Part shown: positions 1 to 9,347 of the stretch, piece by piece | How the letters are laid out: each line of letters starts with the position of its first letter | Numbering within the stretch: the first letter of the stretch is position 1 | Assembly (NCBI RefSeq): GCF_001434935.1 | Contig: NZ_AZEG01000008.1 | Coordinates: forward strand, 50,428 to 114,427 | Direction: 5' to 3' | DNA: 64,000 nucleotides | Source of the DNA: Liquorilactobacillus uvarum DSM 19971 | Lineage (GTDB): Bacteria; Bacillota; Bacilli; Lactobacillales; Lactobacillaceae | Made by a program: the position numbers and the translations under genes | The notes under the pieces: model-generated | Database searches by the model: none | Told to the model about the DNA's origin: nothing | What the model saw: only the letters and a program-made list of their open reading frames with translations

Positions 1-1
1 C

Positions 2-58
2 CAAGCAGCACAGGCCCAATTAGAAAAAAATAGATCAAAAGAAGTGTTTGCTAACTAG
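2..58 (+). CDS. C-terminal end of an unknown protein (partial)
   Basis: An open frame enters from the left edge and ends at a TAG at 56-58. The visible 18 residues (QAAQAQLEKNRSKEVFAN) are rich in Gln, Ala and Lys, like a helical tail. A strong terminator follows 11 bases later, which supports this being the real end of a gene. The family cannot be told from so little sequence. Confidence 0.5.
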   Translation, partial: QAAQAQLEKNRSKEVFAN

Positions 59-69
59 ATAGAGAAGTT

Positions 70-120
70 AAAAAGATGAAAATGCGGTAGGGTTGTATTT
101 TACCGCATTTTCATCTTTTT
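70..120. terminator. Strong 20-bp hairpin terminator
   Basis: Positions 70-89 and 101-120 form a perfect 20-bp stem around an 11-base loop. The outer part of the stem is A/T, so both strands end in a U-run and it can work in both directions. It closes the gene entering from the left and could also stop leftward transcripts. Confidence 0.93.
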
Positions 121-630
121 TGATTTTTTAAGAAAGCAAGAAGATCTTAACTAAATGATGGAACATGGTCCTCCAACTTTGTAACCGTTTTTAGTAGCTA
201 GCTGCATTAATTCAGTTAACAACAGCCGATTTTTTTAGACAAAACTAGTTTATTTTCCAGAAGACAGGTAGAGAATGAATTATGTACTTTTTGAATCAGC
301 ACAGGACAACTTTGTTTTCAAATTTTAACTCTTTTTGAGCGGAGCATATGTTTCTCCAAGTTCTTGGAGCATTTGATCGAGAATCATTTAAGCTTCTTGT
401 GCATTTTTGTTCAATTAAAACAATTTATTTATATAAAAATAGTAAAATTAATATTGAGATTGCAAATATGTATGTTTAAATATGAGCATGGGTGTTTTAA
501 GGCTAATCAAATTAAGCATAGTGTTAAATGCTATTGCTATTAAACCTGAATCATGGTTATTATAAATTGTTAGGACTGCTTTACTATTCTTAAATCTAAT
601 CCTTTATACGAGAAGGGAAGAATTGGTCTT
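121..630. other. Gene-poor gap with minus-strand coding relics
   Basis: No intact gene is visible. On the minus strand two short frames look like protein C-termini: one ends at 151-153 with residues LMQLATKNGYKVGGPCSII, and a second around 330-400 reads LDQMLQELGETYAPLKKS. Stops separate them, so I read this as decayed coding DNA. The last 150 bases are AT-rich and should hold the promoter of the response regulator gene, but no convincing -35/-10 pair could be chosen. Confidence 0.35.
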
Positions 631-1308
631 ATGCCAAAAATATTTGTTATAGAAGATGATGCATCAATTTTAAATTCTGTCAGAAAGGGATTGGAGAAGT
701 GGCAGTATCAGGTGGAAAATGTTGGTAATTGGAAAAATATTGTTCAAGAATTCTTAGACTTTGAAGCTGATTTGGTGATAATGGATATCACATTGCCGAC
801 TTACGATGGTTTTTATTGGACTTCGAAGATAAGGGACATTTCCAATGTTCCTATTATCTTTGTTTCTGCAGCCGAAATGGACCCAAATGCGGTAAGGGCA
901 ATTGCGACTGGGGCTGATGATTATATAACGAAGCCTTTTTCGCTAGCTGTACTTATTTCAAAGATTCAGGCGGTGCTTCGAAGAGTTTCAAGTGATAGTG
1001 AAGTAAGATCTAAAAAAATAACAGTCAAGGGATATCAACTTAATGTTCTAAACAACTGTCTAAGTTATACAGGACAAACGATTAAATTAACTCCAACTGA
1101 AGGAATAATTATGGAACTTCTCTTTTTGAACCCCAATAAAACTATATCAAAAGATCGCTTAATGCAAAATATCTGGCAAGGTGGTTTATTTATAACACAA
1201 AATGCTTTGAACGTTAATGTTAGCCGGTTGCGTAGCAAACTGGCTACAGTGAACCTAAAAGAAAAATTGGTAACTGAACGTGGTCGCGGATTCAGGCTGG
1301 CAATCTAA
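631..1308 (+). CDS. OmpR-family response regulator, BceR-like
   Basis: A 225-residue cytoplasmic DNA-binding regulator. The receiver domain (about 1-115) has the acidic pair EDD at 8-10, phospho-acceptor Asp52 in VIMDITLP and Lys101 in ITKPF. The usual switch Thr is replaced by Ser79. The winged-helix DNA-binding domain (about 125-225) ends in the typical GRGFRLAI. An ATG follows a GAAGGGAAG ribosome site. The stop overlaps the kinase start (TAATG), so the two are translationally coupled. With the downstream ABC genes this is the standard BceRS-BceAB arrangement, which in Firmicutes senses and detoxifies cell-wall-active peptides. The exact inducer is not shown by the sequence. Confidence 0.93.
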   Translation: MPKIFVIEDDASILNSVRKGLEKWQYQVENVGNWKNIVQEFLDFEADLVIMDITLPTYDGFYWTSKIRDISNVPIIFVSAAEMDPNAVRAIATGADDYITKPFSLAVLISKIQAVLRRVSSDSEVRSKKITVKGYQLNVLNNCLSYTGQTIKLTPTEGIIMELLFLNPNKTISKDRLMQNIWQGGLFITQNALNVNVSRLRSKLATVNLKEKLVTERGRGFRLAI

Positions 1309-2300
1309 TGTTTAACAGTTCAGTCAAACATATCATAAAGATTATTTTAGCAAAATGGCCCTTGTTTATACTGTATTTAAGTTCAACCACTTTTTTAGGC
1401 TTTTTATGTCTGCTTTATAATATCAAACTTATACTAATTGCCGATTTAATTAGATTTACATTAATTCCTTTTTTGCTTTTTTTGTTTTATCGAATTTATC
1501 ATGAAGAAAAATTTCTGCGCAATCTTAGAAAAGCCAGTTCTCAAGGACAGATACTTGAAGCGGTGCCGCACGGCTTAGTAGAAAAAGCATTCATTAGTTC
1601 CTTTAATCAATTGCAACAGCAAAGAATTCAATATGAAAAAGAAGTTCAGAAAGAATTTAAACAACATCGTGATTATTTAGTGATGTGGAGTCATGAAGTA
1701 AAAACACCGCTGACTGCTTTGAGTTTAATGGCAGAAAATGAAAATGAGGTTGCAAGCATTGATGTGCAGCAGCAGATAGCGTTGGCTTACCATCAGTTGA
1801 ACTTAATACTTACATATGAGCGGTTAGCAGACTTTAACCACGATCTTGTTTTCAAATGGATTTCTGTTAGTGACATTATTGAAGTACTTATAAAAAGATA
1901 TGCAGTTTTTTTTATCAGAAAAGAAATTACACCCCATATAAAAATTACGGCTGTCAAAGCCCTGACAGATCCAAAATGGCTATCGTTTATTTTAGAACAG
2001 TTGCTAATGAATGCTCTCAAATATTCAAAAAAGGGGGCTTCTATTGAAATTGAGTGGCAAGACAATGCAATCAAAATTGTTGATAATGGAATTGGCATCG
2101 ATGCTAGTGATCTTCCACGCGTTTTTGAGCCTGGTTTTACTGGTCAAAACGGACGTCATCACAACTCTGCTACTGGTATGGGGCTTTATATTGCTCAACG
2201 AATCAGTAAGCTACTAGATCTTAAATTGACGATTGAATCAGAAATAAGCAACGGAACGAGTGCAATAATTTTAATTCCTGAAACTAAGATCAAATACTGA
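1308..2300 (+). CDS. Intramembrane-sensing histidine kinase, BceS-like
   Basis: A 330-residue sensor kinase. Two membrane segments (about 17-37 and 40-62) are joined by almost no external loop, typical of intramembrane-sensing kinases that receive their signal from a partner ABC transporter. The phospho-acceptor is His129 in WSHEVKTPLTAL. The ATPase part has an N box (LLMNALKYS), G1 (VDNGIGI), an F-box region (VFEPGFTG) and G2 (GMGLYIA). It starts inside the stop codon of the response regulator gene. The kinase likely phosphorylates that regulator when the downstream BceAB-like transporter engages an antimicrobial peptide; that is inferred from family and position. Confidence 0.92.
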   Translation: MFNSSVKHIIKIILAKWPLFILYLSSTTFLGFLCLLYNIKLILIADLIRFTLIPFLLFLFYRIYHEEKFLRNLRKASSQGQILEAVPHGLVEKAFISSFNQLQQQRIQYEKEVQKEFKQHRDYLVMWSHEVKTPLTALSLMAENENEVASIDVQQQIALAYHQLNLILTYERLADFNHDLVFKWISVSDIIEVLIKRYAVFFIRKEITPHIKITAVKALTDPKWLSFILEQLLMNALKYSKKGASIEIEWQDNAIKIVDNGIGIDASDLPRVFEPGFTGQNGRHHNSATGMGLYIAQRISKLLDLKLTIESEISNGTSAIILIPETKIKY

Positions 2301-2319
2301 ATTAAAAATAACAAACTGT

Positions 2320-2367
2320 AAGGTTTCTAACGTTGTTGTAACTACAAAACAACGTTAGAAACCTTTT
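2320..2367 (+). terminator. Hairpin between the two-component and ABC genes
   Basis: Positions 2320-2337 and 2348-2365 form a perfect 18-bp stem followed by a short U-run. It separates the regulator-kinase pair from the transporter genes, which would then need their own promoter; a TATAAT sits directly after it at 2367-2372. This fits a transporter operon that is induced separately by the response regulator. Confidence 0.85.
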
Positions 2368-2403
2368 ATAATATTACTAGACAAGTGAAGGAGTGTTATT
2401 TAG

Positions 2404-3159
2404 ATGAACGTATTAGATTTAAACCATGTTCGCAGAATTTTTGCAGATGACAAGAAAAACAAGGTTATAGCATTAAAAGATATTTCGTTCAGTGTTGATA
2501 AAGGTGAGTATGTTGCAATCATGGGTGAATCAGGAGCGGGCAAAACAACATTGCTTAATATTATTGCAACTTTGGATAAGGCAACAAGTGGCAGCATTAC
2601 TTTAGATAATTTTGATTTGAATAAACTACCTGAAAAACAAACAGCTAAGTTTAGACGTGAACATTTAGGTTTTGTTTTTCAAAATTTTAACTTGTTAGAT
2701 ACATTTAATAATCGTGACAATATTTTTTTGCCATTAGTACTTGCGAAAACCAGCTATCCTGAGATGGAGCAGCGTTTACGCCCGCTGGCAGAACAGCTTG
2801 ATATCAAAAGCTTATTAGAGCGTTATCCTCATGAAATCTCAGGCGGGCAAAAGCAACGTGTCGCAGCAGTAAGGGCATTAATTACAAAACCAGACCTTGT
2901 TTTAGCTGATGAACCGACAGGAGCTCTCGACTCGCATAACACCGAAAATTTGCTACAGCTTTTTGAAAGAGTTAATGCTCAAGGACAAACAATTTTGATG
3001 GTAACACATAGCGCTGCAGCGGCAAGTCATTCGAAACGAACGCTTTTTATCAAAGACGGTCAAATTTATCACGAAATCTTCAAGGGAGATCATTCGAGAG
3101 CGGAATATTTAAAAAAAATCATGACAAGTTTGGCAGCATTGTCAAGCAAGGAGGTTTAA
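2404..3159 (+). CDS. ABC transporter ATPase, BceA-like
   Basis: A 251-residue nucleotide-binding subunit of the MacB/LolD-like class. Walker A is GESGAGKTT at 41-49, the signature is ISGGQKQR, Walker B is LVLADEPTGAL, and the switch His lies in MVTHS. A GAAGGAG ribosome site precedes the ATG. The FtsX-type permease gene starts 3 bases after its stop. In BceAB systems this protein powers removal of peptides such as bacitracin or lantibiotics from their lipid targets and also drives signalling through the kinase. Substrate is inferred, not visible. Confidence 0.93.
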   Translation: MNVLDLNHVRRIFADDKKNKVIALKDISFSVDKGEYVAIMGESGAGKTTLLNIIATLDKATSGSITLDNFDLNKLPEKQTAKFRREHLGFVFQNFNLLDTFNNRDNIFLPLVLAKTSYPEMEQRLRPLAEQLDIKSLLERYPHEISGGQKQRVAAVRALITKPDLVLADEPTGALDSHNTENLLQLFERVNAQGQTILMVTHSAAAASHSKRTLFIKDGQIYHEIFKGDHSRAEYLKKIMTSLAALSSKEV

Positions 3160-3162
3160 AGA

Positions 3163-5079
3163 ATGATCCATCTTAAATTGGCGTGGCACGGTGTCACACA
3201 TCACAAACAAGAATATGGTCCTTTTCTTTTAGCAAGTATAGTTCTTATTGCAATTAACTTTATTTTTTGGAATGTATCACTGAATAAAACTTTAAAAGCA
3301 ATGGCTTTTGGCGATGCAACAATTGAGATAACGAAGGTGGCCATTGTTTTTATTTCCTTGATATCATTGTTTTTAATGTTTTATGCGAACAGTTTTTTGA
3401 TCAAGCAACGCGGAGAAGAACTTGGTCTCTACAATATGATCGGACTCAGTAATAGTGATCTGCGCTGGATTCTGACATTAGAGACTGCTTTGTTGTATGC
3501 AATTAGCTTAATTGCTGGATTAATTTCGGGCTTTGCTTTTCTTAAACTGGCGTTTTTGATCCTTCAAAAGTTGTTGACGCTTAAGCAGTCCCTTGACCAT
3601 TTTGAATTGTATGCAGTATATACGACGGCTATGATTTTCGCACTTATTTTTCTAGCGTTGTTGTTTTATAATTTTTATCGAGTTCATACAAATGATCCTA
3701 TCCATCTTTGGAATCAATCTTTCAAGGGTGAGAGGGAACCCAAATCAAAAAAAACATTAGCTGTTCTTGGTGTTGTAATACTTGCTTGGGGATACTGGAT
3801 ATCAGTTAAAACTAAGCCGAATGCAACAGCTTTTACTGGCTTTGTGCTGGCCGTTATTTTAGTTGTTTTGGGAACATATTTACTTTTTATTGTCGGTAGT
3901 ATCGTTCTCCTGAAGGTATTGAAGAAACAGAAGAAGATTTATTATAAACCAAATCATTTTATTGCTATATCAGGGATGCTTTTTCGGATGAAACAAAATG
4001 GAGCAGGGCTAGCATCGATATGTTTACTGTGTACATCTATTCTTGTTACGATGGTCGGCACTTTGAGCTTGTATGTTGGTGAAAATAAGCTGATCAATTC
4101 ATGGAATCCATACGATATAATGTTTACAACAGAAAAACGGCTTACCTCAAAGCAGCAGCGTACCATCAACGAAACGGCTTCTAAATACAATATTTCTTTA
4201 AGTAAGAAAAAACAGATAACAATGACGACCCCCAGCGCGGGTTCAATAAAAAAAGATAAATTTGAAACCAATAATATTATGAATGCTACATTGCAGTTAT
4301 CCTCATTAACACTTGCTGACTATAACAGCATTCAGGGAACCAATATAAAATTAAAAAAACAGCAAATTTTACTTTATGATGTTTCTTCAAAATTTAACAA
4401 AAAACATATTACTATTCGCGGACAGCGCTACCAGGTAAAAAAAATTAATAACTTCAAATTCGCATTCAACTACCAACATGCAATTGTACAACCGATTTTT
4501 GTTGTTGCCGCTGATAAGTCAATCTGCAGTGCAATTAATCCACAACCTGAAATGGTCGTCTCAGGATTTAATATAGGTGGTACTAAAACTAATCAGTTAA
4601 GATTTGCAAACTCTTTGCAGAAAAATATGAAATTGAGTAACGAAACATATACTGCAGCCCCAATTTTTAGAAATCTATTTCAATCGCTTTTTGGGTCGTT
4701 GCTTTTCATTGGGTCATTGGTAAGCATTACGCTAATTTTTGCAACAGCTCTGATTCTCTATTACAAACAGCTTTCGGAAGGTTATGCCGATCGGAAAAGA
4801 TTTCAGACAATGCAGCAAGTGGGATTGAGTCAAAAAGAAACTAAGGAGGCAATTCGCAGTCAAGTTTTACTAGTGTTCATGTTACCGATTGTAGGTGCAG
4901 CCATTCACTTTGTTTTTTGTATCCCAATGCTTAAAAATATACTTTCGCTTTTTTCAATGTATAACACTAAAATATTAGCAGGGGTAAGCATTGTGACACT
5001 GTTTGTTTTAGCAGGTGGATATCTTTGTATATATTTTCTGACAACGAAGGTTTATCAGGAGTTGGTAAATAAAAAATAA
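3163..5079 (+). CDS. FtsX-like ABC permease, BceB-like
   Basis: A 638-residue polytopic membrane protein. It shows the BceB plan: one N-terminal membrane helix (about 20-38), a three-helix FtsX block (about 55-165), two helices (about 195-250), two more (about 275-310), a large external domain (about 310-500) that is rich in Lys and Asn, and a final three-helix FtsX block. Length and the external domain fit peptide-sensing and detoxifying permeases of the BceAB type. An AGGAGG site overlaps the end of the ATPase gene, so the two are co-translated. It should form the complex with the ATPase and the upstream kinase. Confidence 0.92.
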   Translation: MIHLKLAWHGVTHHKQEYGPFLLASIVLIAINFIFWNVSLNKTLKAMAFGDATIEITKVAIVFISLISLFLMFYANSFLIKQRGEELGLYNMIGLSNSDLRWILTLETALLYAISLIAGLISGFAFLKLAFLILQKLLTLKQSLDHFELYAVYTTAMIFALIFLALLFYNFYRVHTNDPIHLWNQSFKGEREPKSKKTLAVLGVVILAWGYWISVKTKPNATAFTGFVLAVILVVLGTYLLFIVGSIVLLKVLKKQKKIYYKPNHFIAISGMLFRMKQNGAGLASICLLCTSILVTMVGTLSLYVGENKLINSWNPYDIMFTTEKRLTSKQQRTINETASKYNISLSKKKQITMTTPSAGSIKKDKFETNNIMNATLQLSSLTLADYNSIQGTNIKLKKQQILLYDVSSKFNKKHITIRGQRYQVKKINNFKFAFNYQHAIVQPIFVVAADKSICSAINPQPEMVVSGFNIGGTKTNQLRFANSLQKNMKLSNETYTAAPIFRNLFQSLFGSLLFIGSLVSITLIFATALILYYKQLSEGYADRKRFQTMQQVGLSQKETKEAIRSQVLLVFMLPIVGAAIHFVFCIPMLKNILSLFSMYNTKILAGVSIVTLFVLAGGYLCIYFLTTKVYQELVNKK

Positions 5080-5300
5080 TAAAATAAAAAAAATCTAACT
5101 TAGTTGGTAACCTTATTGATATTTTAGATTATCATCCCTTTTAATTTCGTACAGCCAATATTACAGTCTGTAAATGTAAAAAACTATTAGCCAGAGGTAT
5201 ATTTCGCTATAATGTACTTTAGGTGTTGAAATTAGCAATGGCGAGTAAACTTTACATTTAACTCAGTAATCAGCTATTGCGTATTAAGGGGAGTGAGAAG

Positions 5301-6467
5301 ATGGAAAAAAGCAGATGGATTCGGTTCTTAGGTGGAAATAATTTAATTTTTACATTAGTTACTCTGGGCTTGATGGCAACTGTTATCTTTCTATTCGATA
5401 AAATATCATTTATTTTTAAACCACTTGGCATTATAGCAGGGACCGTGCTACCGCCACTTATTTTTGGAGTTGTTATTTACTATTTGTTGAATCCATTAGT
5501 CAAATTACTAGAAAAAAAGCTTTCTCGAGCATGGGTAATAACGGTTATATATGTTCTAATACTTGTTCTCTTGGCAATTGGGGGTATTCAACTTTTATTT
5601 TTAGTTCAAGATCAAGCAACTGAATTACTTAAACGATTCCCAGAAATTTTGAAAGGCTTCCAAAATAACTTTGATTCAGCTACCAAGAATCTGCCATTTG
5701 CAAACGAAGTTAACCAATTAGTTAAATCAGTTGATTTAAATAGCAATAAAATTGGAGATTTCAGCAGCAAATATTTTTCAGATGGTCTTAAGGGATTCGG
5801 CGGTGTTTTTTCAGCCGTAACAACAATCTTTCTAACAATTTTAACTGGTCCAATTGTCGCTTTCTTTTTACTAAAAGATAAAGAAAAATTTTATAATTTT
5901 GTAAAAAAAATAGTTCCCCCATTTTTTCGAAATGATTTTAATGAGTTATTTAAAATTGTTGATCAGCAGATTGGCGGTTATCTTAAAGGTCAGATTGTCG
6001 CTTCAATTATCTTAGGAATTTTATATTGGCCGGCTTTCCTCTTAATTGGACTAAACTATGCTGGAGCTATTTCATTAGCTGCGGGCATTCTGTGTATTAT
6101 TCCATATATCGGGCCCTTTGCAGTCTTTATTCCAGGACTAATCGTTGCTTTTCAAACTTCATTTATGATGGCAGTTAAATTTGTTGTTGTATGGTTTGTT
6201 ATCCAATTCCTGCATGGAGAATTAGTCGTTCCACGTGTGATGGGTGATAAGGTCCAGCTCCATCCCATTACCGTTCTCTTAGTCTTGCTTGTTATGGGAG
6301 ATCTGATGGGCCTAGTTGGTGTAATTTTCGGGATCCCAATCTATTGTCTAGTTAAGGTTCTTGTCATTTATCTTTTTCGCAATTTTAAGCGTCGTTATAA
6401 TCGTTACTATGGAAGACATGGCAAGTATGAAGATACAAAGTTTTCGAAAGATGATTATTTAGATTAG
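5301..6467 (+). CDS. AI-2E transporter family (PerM/YdiK-like) membrane protein
   Basis: A 388-residue protein with about seven or eight membrane helices and a soluble stretch near residues 100-170. The C-terminal half carries the conserved family features: the QIGGYLKGQIVAS region, the glycine/proline-rich IPYIGPF segment and the VVPRVMGDKVQLHP motif near the end. The family was named for AI-2 export, but members also include Na+/H+ antiporters, so the substrate is open. An upstream in-frame TTG at 5277 exists, but the ATG at 5301 is preceded by AAGGGGAG at good spacing. A terminator follows. Confidence 0.88.
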   Translation: MEKSRWIRFLGGNNLIFTLVTLGLMATVIFLFDKISFIFKPLGIIAGTVLPPLIFGVVIYYLLNPLVKLLEKKLSRAWVITVIYVLILVLLAIGGIQLLFLVQDQATELLKRFPEILKGFQNNFDSATKNLPFANEVNQLVKSVDLNSNKIGDFSSKYFSDGLKGFGGVFSAVTTIFLTILTGPIVAFFLLKDKEKFYNFVKKIVPPFFRNDFNELFKIVDQQIGGYLKGQIVASIILGILYWPAFLLIGLNYAGAISLAAGILCIIPYIGPFAVFIPGLIVAFQTSFMMAVKFVVVWFVIQFLHGELVVPRVMGDKVQLHPITVLLVLLVMGDLMGLVGVIFGIPIYCLVKVLVIYLFRNFKRRYNRYYGRHGKYEDTKFSKDDYLD

Positions 6468-6527
6468 TGAGGAAAAAGAATAATTTTGAAATTCTTTTTA
6501 TAAGCTGTAAGCAACTTACCAAAATAC

Positions 6528-6569
6528 AAAAAACTGTTAGGGTGTCGAAATGCGGCCTAACAGTTTTTT
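6528..6569. terminator. Bidirectional terminator between convergent genes
   Basis: AAAAAACTGTTAGG at 6528-6541 pairs with CCTAACAGTTTTTT at 6556-6569 around a 14-base loop. Poly-A on one side and poly-U on the other let it serve both the AI-2E gene and the convergent HesB-like gene. Confidence 0.88.
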
Positions 6570-6600
6570 AGTTGTATTTAAACTTGACAACAATTAAAAA

Positions 6601-7002
6601 TCATATTAAATCAGTTTTTTCCATCAAAGCGTGCGAATTCGGAGTATAGTGTGAAAAATCTTTAAGAGAAACATTGTTGTCGATTATACCCGTATATCGT
6701 CCCGATAAAACTAAAAGATTAAACTGATCCGTACCTAAGTAGGTTTCGTCGTCCAAGAATTCAAGTGAGTAGTCTTTTACTAAAAAACGCCCCAAAGAAG
6801 AATCAATTTCAGTCTCGTAATCAGTTAAATCAGCTGTATCATTAACAATGACAATATCAAAGTTTGTTTCAAGCCCACAAGTTGCTTGGAGTTTGGAATA
6901 AATTCCAACACCATCATCAAAGCTTAACAAAACATGGAGCTTTTTATTATCTGTATACTTTTTGAGCACTTTTTGTGCTGTTGGCGAGATAGTTAAAAAC
7001 AT
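6601..7002 (-). CDS. HesB/IscA-like iron-sulfur biosynthesis family protein
   Basis: A 133-residue protein similar to the divergent HesB-like proteins often annotated in lactobacilli as iron-sulfur cluster biosynthesis family proteins. It begins MFLTISPTAQKVLKKY and has a single clear Cys in the QATCGLE segment, not the three-Cys pattern of true A-type carriers. A cluster-carrier role is therefore uncertain. The start has a perfect AGGAGG ribosome site. It is a single-gene unit facing the AI-2E gene and sharing its terminator. Confidence 0.7.
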   Translation of the reverse strand: MFLTISPTAQKVLKKYTDNKKLHVLLSFDDGVGIYSKLQATCGLETNFDIVIVNDTADLTDYETEIDSSLGRFLVKDYSLEFLDDETYLGTDQFNLLVLSGRYTGIIDNNVSLKDFSHYTPNSHALMEKTDLI

Positions 7003-7135
7003 AATATATTTACCTCCTTAAAATAATGCAAACTCTATTATTGAATTTCGGACATTAATTGTATAAACTTTGCTATGTACATACATATTAAATGCATATA
7101 GATTAAAAGTCAAACAATAGGTGGTATGAATCTAA

Positions 7136-7873
7136 ATGTCAAATATGGAAAAAATAATTTGCTTAGCTGAACTCATTCTAACGGCAAACAAAACTGTTGT
7201 TTTCACTGGAGCAGGAATTTCAACCTCGAGCGGATATCCTGATTTGGAGGGTATGCAAAAAATTACCCAGAGAGATTCAAAATTTCATGACGATCTCTTA
7301 AAACTGTTAACAAACCGGTTTGCACAGAAAAATCCTGCAGAGTTTTATCGCCTTTATCGTAAAACTCATTTTCAACCGCAAAACAGGCCAAGCTTGGCGC
7401 ATAGAGTAATGACTTTGATGCAAAAAAAGAAATTGCTTGCTGGAATAATCACAATGAATTTGGATCATCTGCATACCAGCGCAAATTCAAAGGATGTAGT
7501 TGAGTATTGGGGAAGTATCAACGATAATTATTGTGTAGCTGCACATCATTATTTTGATATGGAGTTTATAGCGAGCCACTCTCTGCCTCGTTGTCCTCTG
7601 GATGGCTCGTTAGTTTTGCCTATATTTGTCGAACGAAATATGACAGCTATTAAAAAAGAACTTGAGCGCGGACAAAAAATGGTTAACAATGCTGATCTAC
7701 TGTTGCTTTGTGGAACTAAAGCAGCACACGGTGTACCTGGGCATCCTCGCAAAATGGTAATTATCAATAAATGGCCAACGAGTTTTGACTCACAGGCTGA
7801 ATTAGTGATACATGCTGATTTAGACTGGGTCTTCAAACAATTAGCGATTATTTTTCAATATATTGAAAAATAA
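7136..7873 (+). CDS. Divergent sirtuin (Sir2 family) lacking the catalytic His
   Basis: A 245-residue Sir2-fold protein. The NAD-binding signature GAGISTSSGYPD (about 25-36) and the TMNLDHLH motif (about 107-113) are clear, as is the LLCGTKAAHG nucleotide-site segment near 190-199. Where sirtuins have the catalytic His (usually L-H-G) this protein has Tyr-Trp-Gly, with Trp125. The zinc site, normally four Cys, is reduced to Cys133 and Cys153, with His residues at 137-138. So NAD binding looks kept while ordinary deacetylation is doubtful. It is followed 17 bases later by a MarR regulator with its own AGGAGG, forming a two-gene unit. Possible roles are NAD sensing, NAD cleavage or another transfer reaction. 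Confidence 0.75.
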   Translation: MSNMEKIICLAELILTANKTVVFTGAGISTSSGYPDLEGMQKITQRDSKFHDDLLKLLTNRFAQKNPAEFYRLYRKTHFQPQNRPSLAHRVMTLMQKKKLLAGIITMNLDHLHTSANSKDVVEYWGSINDNYCVAAHHYFDMEFIASHSLPRCPLDGSLVLPIFVERNMTAIKKELERGQKMVNNADLLLLCGTKAAHGVPGHPRKMVIINKWPTSFDSQAELVIHADLDWVFKQLAIIFQYIEK

Positions 7874-7890
7874 AAAGGAGGTTTTTTGCA

Positions 7891-8325
7891 ATGGAACTGT
7901 CACTTGATAACTGTACCTATTTTGCAACTAATAGATTGGCAAGAGAAACTGAAAAAATAGCAATTAAAGCTTATCAACCTACGGGTTTAGCACCAACTTA
8001 CAATTATATTTTAATGACAATCAATGAACTGAAAAGTATTAATCTACAAGATCTTTCTCAATTGATGGGAATTGCGCCATCTACAATGTCACGGTTTATC
8101 AAAAAACTCGAAATTGAAGGTTTGGTAAAAAAAGAATACGGTTGGAGAAAGTTGGATCTGCAACTGACGGATAAGGGAGTTCGTTTCATGCCATCCGTAT
8201 ATAAATGTTTCGACCAACTAGGAATTCTGATGTCTTCGTATTTTCATGAACCAAATGCAAAAGAAAAATTCGTTGAATTGATTAATAACAAATTTACATT
8301 ATTTGAAGAAAAGAGCGATGAATAG
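7891..8325 (+). CDS. MarR-family transcriptional regulator
   Basis: A 144-residue winged-helix protein. The helix-turn-helix lies at about 45-75 (LSQLMGIAPSTMSRFIKKLEIEGLV) and the wing follows around KKEYGWRKLDLQLTDKG. The long N-terminal helix and C-terminal dimerisation region match the family. It has its own AGGAGG site and follows the sirtuin-like gene. It may control that gene pair; no ligand can be inferred. Confidence 0.88.
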   Translation: MELSLDNCTYFATNRLARETEKIAIKAYQPTGLAPTYNYILMTINELKSINLQDLSQLMGIAPSTMSRFIKKLEIEGLVKKEYGWRKLDLQLTDKGVRFMPSVYKCFDQLGILMSSYFHEPNAKEKFVELINNKFTLFEEKSDE

Positions 8326-8504
8326 TTTCTGAGTGATAACAAGCATTAATTTAACTACTTGGGATGATTCTTATATTTTTTATAGATTGACTTTTGTAAC
8401 ACGCAAGTATAAATTTATATTAATTAGAATTTTATCATTTATCACCTAAAAGAAGTCTAAAAAATATAGTTTTATTTAATAGGTTGGAGAGGAAAGTGAA
8501 CAAT

Positions 8505-9347
8505 ATGCATGTGTTATGGAATGATCAAGTTGTTGAACGGTCTGAGGTAAAAATTGACATTGAAGATCGGGGATACCAATTTGGAGACGGTTTATATGAG
8601 GCGTTAAGAGTCTATGGTGGAAAAATGTTTATGTTTGATGAACATTTTGCACGATTGAAGCGCTGTGCAGATGAAATTCGCTTAAAACTTCCCTTTACTA
8701 AATCTGAATTAAAGCACAACTTAGAAAAACTGATTGCTGCTGAGAACATTGATGGTGGCGAAATTTATTTTCAAGTTTCAAGGGGAACATTAGCTCCTCG
8801 GAATCACAGAATACCATCCTTTGAAGAAGTTAAGCCCGTTCTTACTGGAAATGTAATTCCATATGAACGACCAGTTGATAAACAGAAAAATGGTGAAACG
8901 GCATGTCTAGTCGAAGATAAACGTTGGTTGCATTGTAATATCAAATCTTTAAGTCTGTTAGGGAATGTTTTGTCACTTGATGAAGCTCTGCAAAATGGTT
9001 ATGATGATGCGCTTCTTGTACGAGACGGATATTTTACTGAAGCATCTGCGTCGAATGTCTGGTTCGTTATAGATGGTTCTTTATATACCCATCAAGATGG
9101 CAACCTGGTTTTGCCAGGTATAACAAAACTCCGGTTGCTTGAAATTGCGCGCAGTGAAGGATTAACAGTTAAAGAAGAAGCTGTTCCAGTTTCTAAATTA
9201 GAGAAAGTCGATGAATGTTTTGTTTCAAACTCCATCTGGGAAGTAGTCCCGATTGTTAGTGTAGACGGGAAACCAATCAATAATGGAAAGATAGGTAAAA
9301 TTACCGCACTTTTGCAAGATAAATATATTGAATGGATCAATAAATAG
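8505..9347 (+). CDS. dat: D-amino-acid aminotransferase
   Basis: A 280-residue fold-type IV PLP enzyme that interconverts D-alanine and alpha-keto acids with D-glutamate and others, feeding D-amino acids to peptidoglycan. Seen: the N-terminal IEDRGYQFGDGLYE motif, the PLP-lysine segment HCNIKSLSLLGNV, the conserved EASASNVW and the phosphate-binding LPGITKLRLLE. These favour Dat over branched-chain aminotransferase. An in-frame TTG (8484) and GTG (8496) precede the ATG at 8505; the ATG gives the usual family N-terminus, with GGAGAGGAAAG upstream. It stands alone, with a long hairpin downstream. Confidence 0.9.
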   Translation: MHVLWNDQVVERSEVKIDIEDRGYQFGDGLYEALRVYGGKMFMFDEHFARLKRCADEIRLKLPFTKSELKHNLEKLIAAENIDGGEIYFQVSRGTLAPRNHRIPSFEEVKPVLTGNVIPYERPVDKQKNGETACLVEDKRWLHCNIKSLSLLGNVLSLDEALQNGYDDALLVRDGYFTEASASNVWFVIDGSLYTHQDGNLVLPGITKLRLLEIARSEGLTVKEEAVPVSKLEKVDECFVSNSIWEVVPIVSVDGKPINNGKIGKITALLQDKYIEWINK

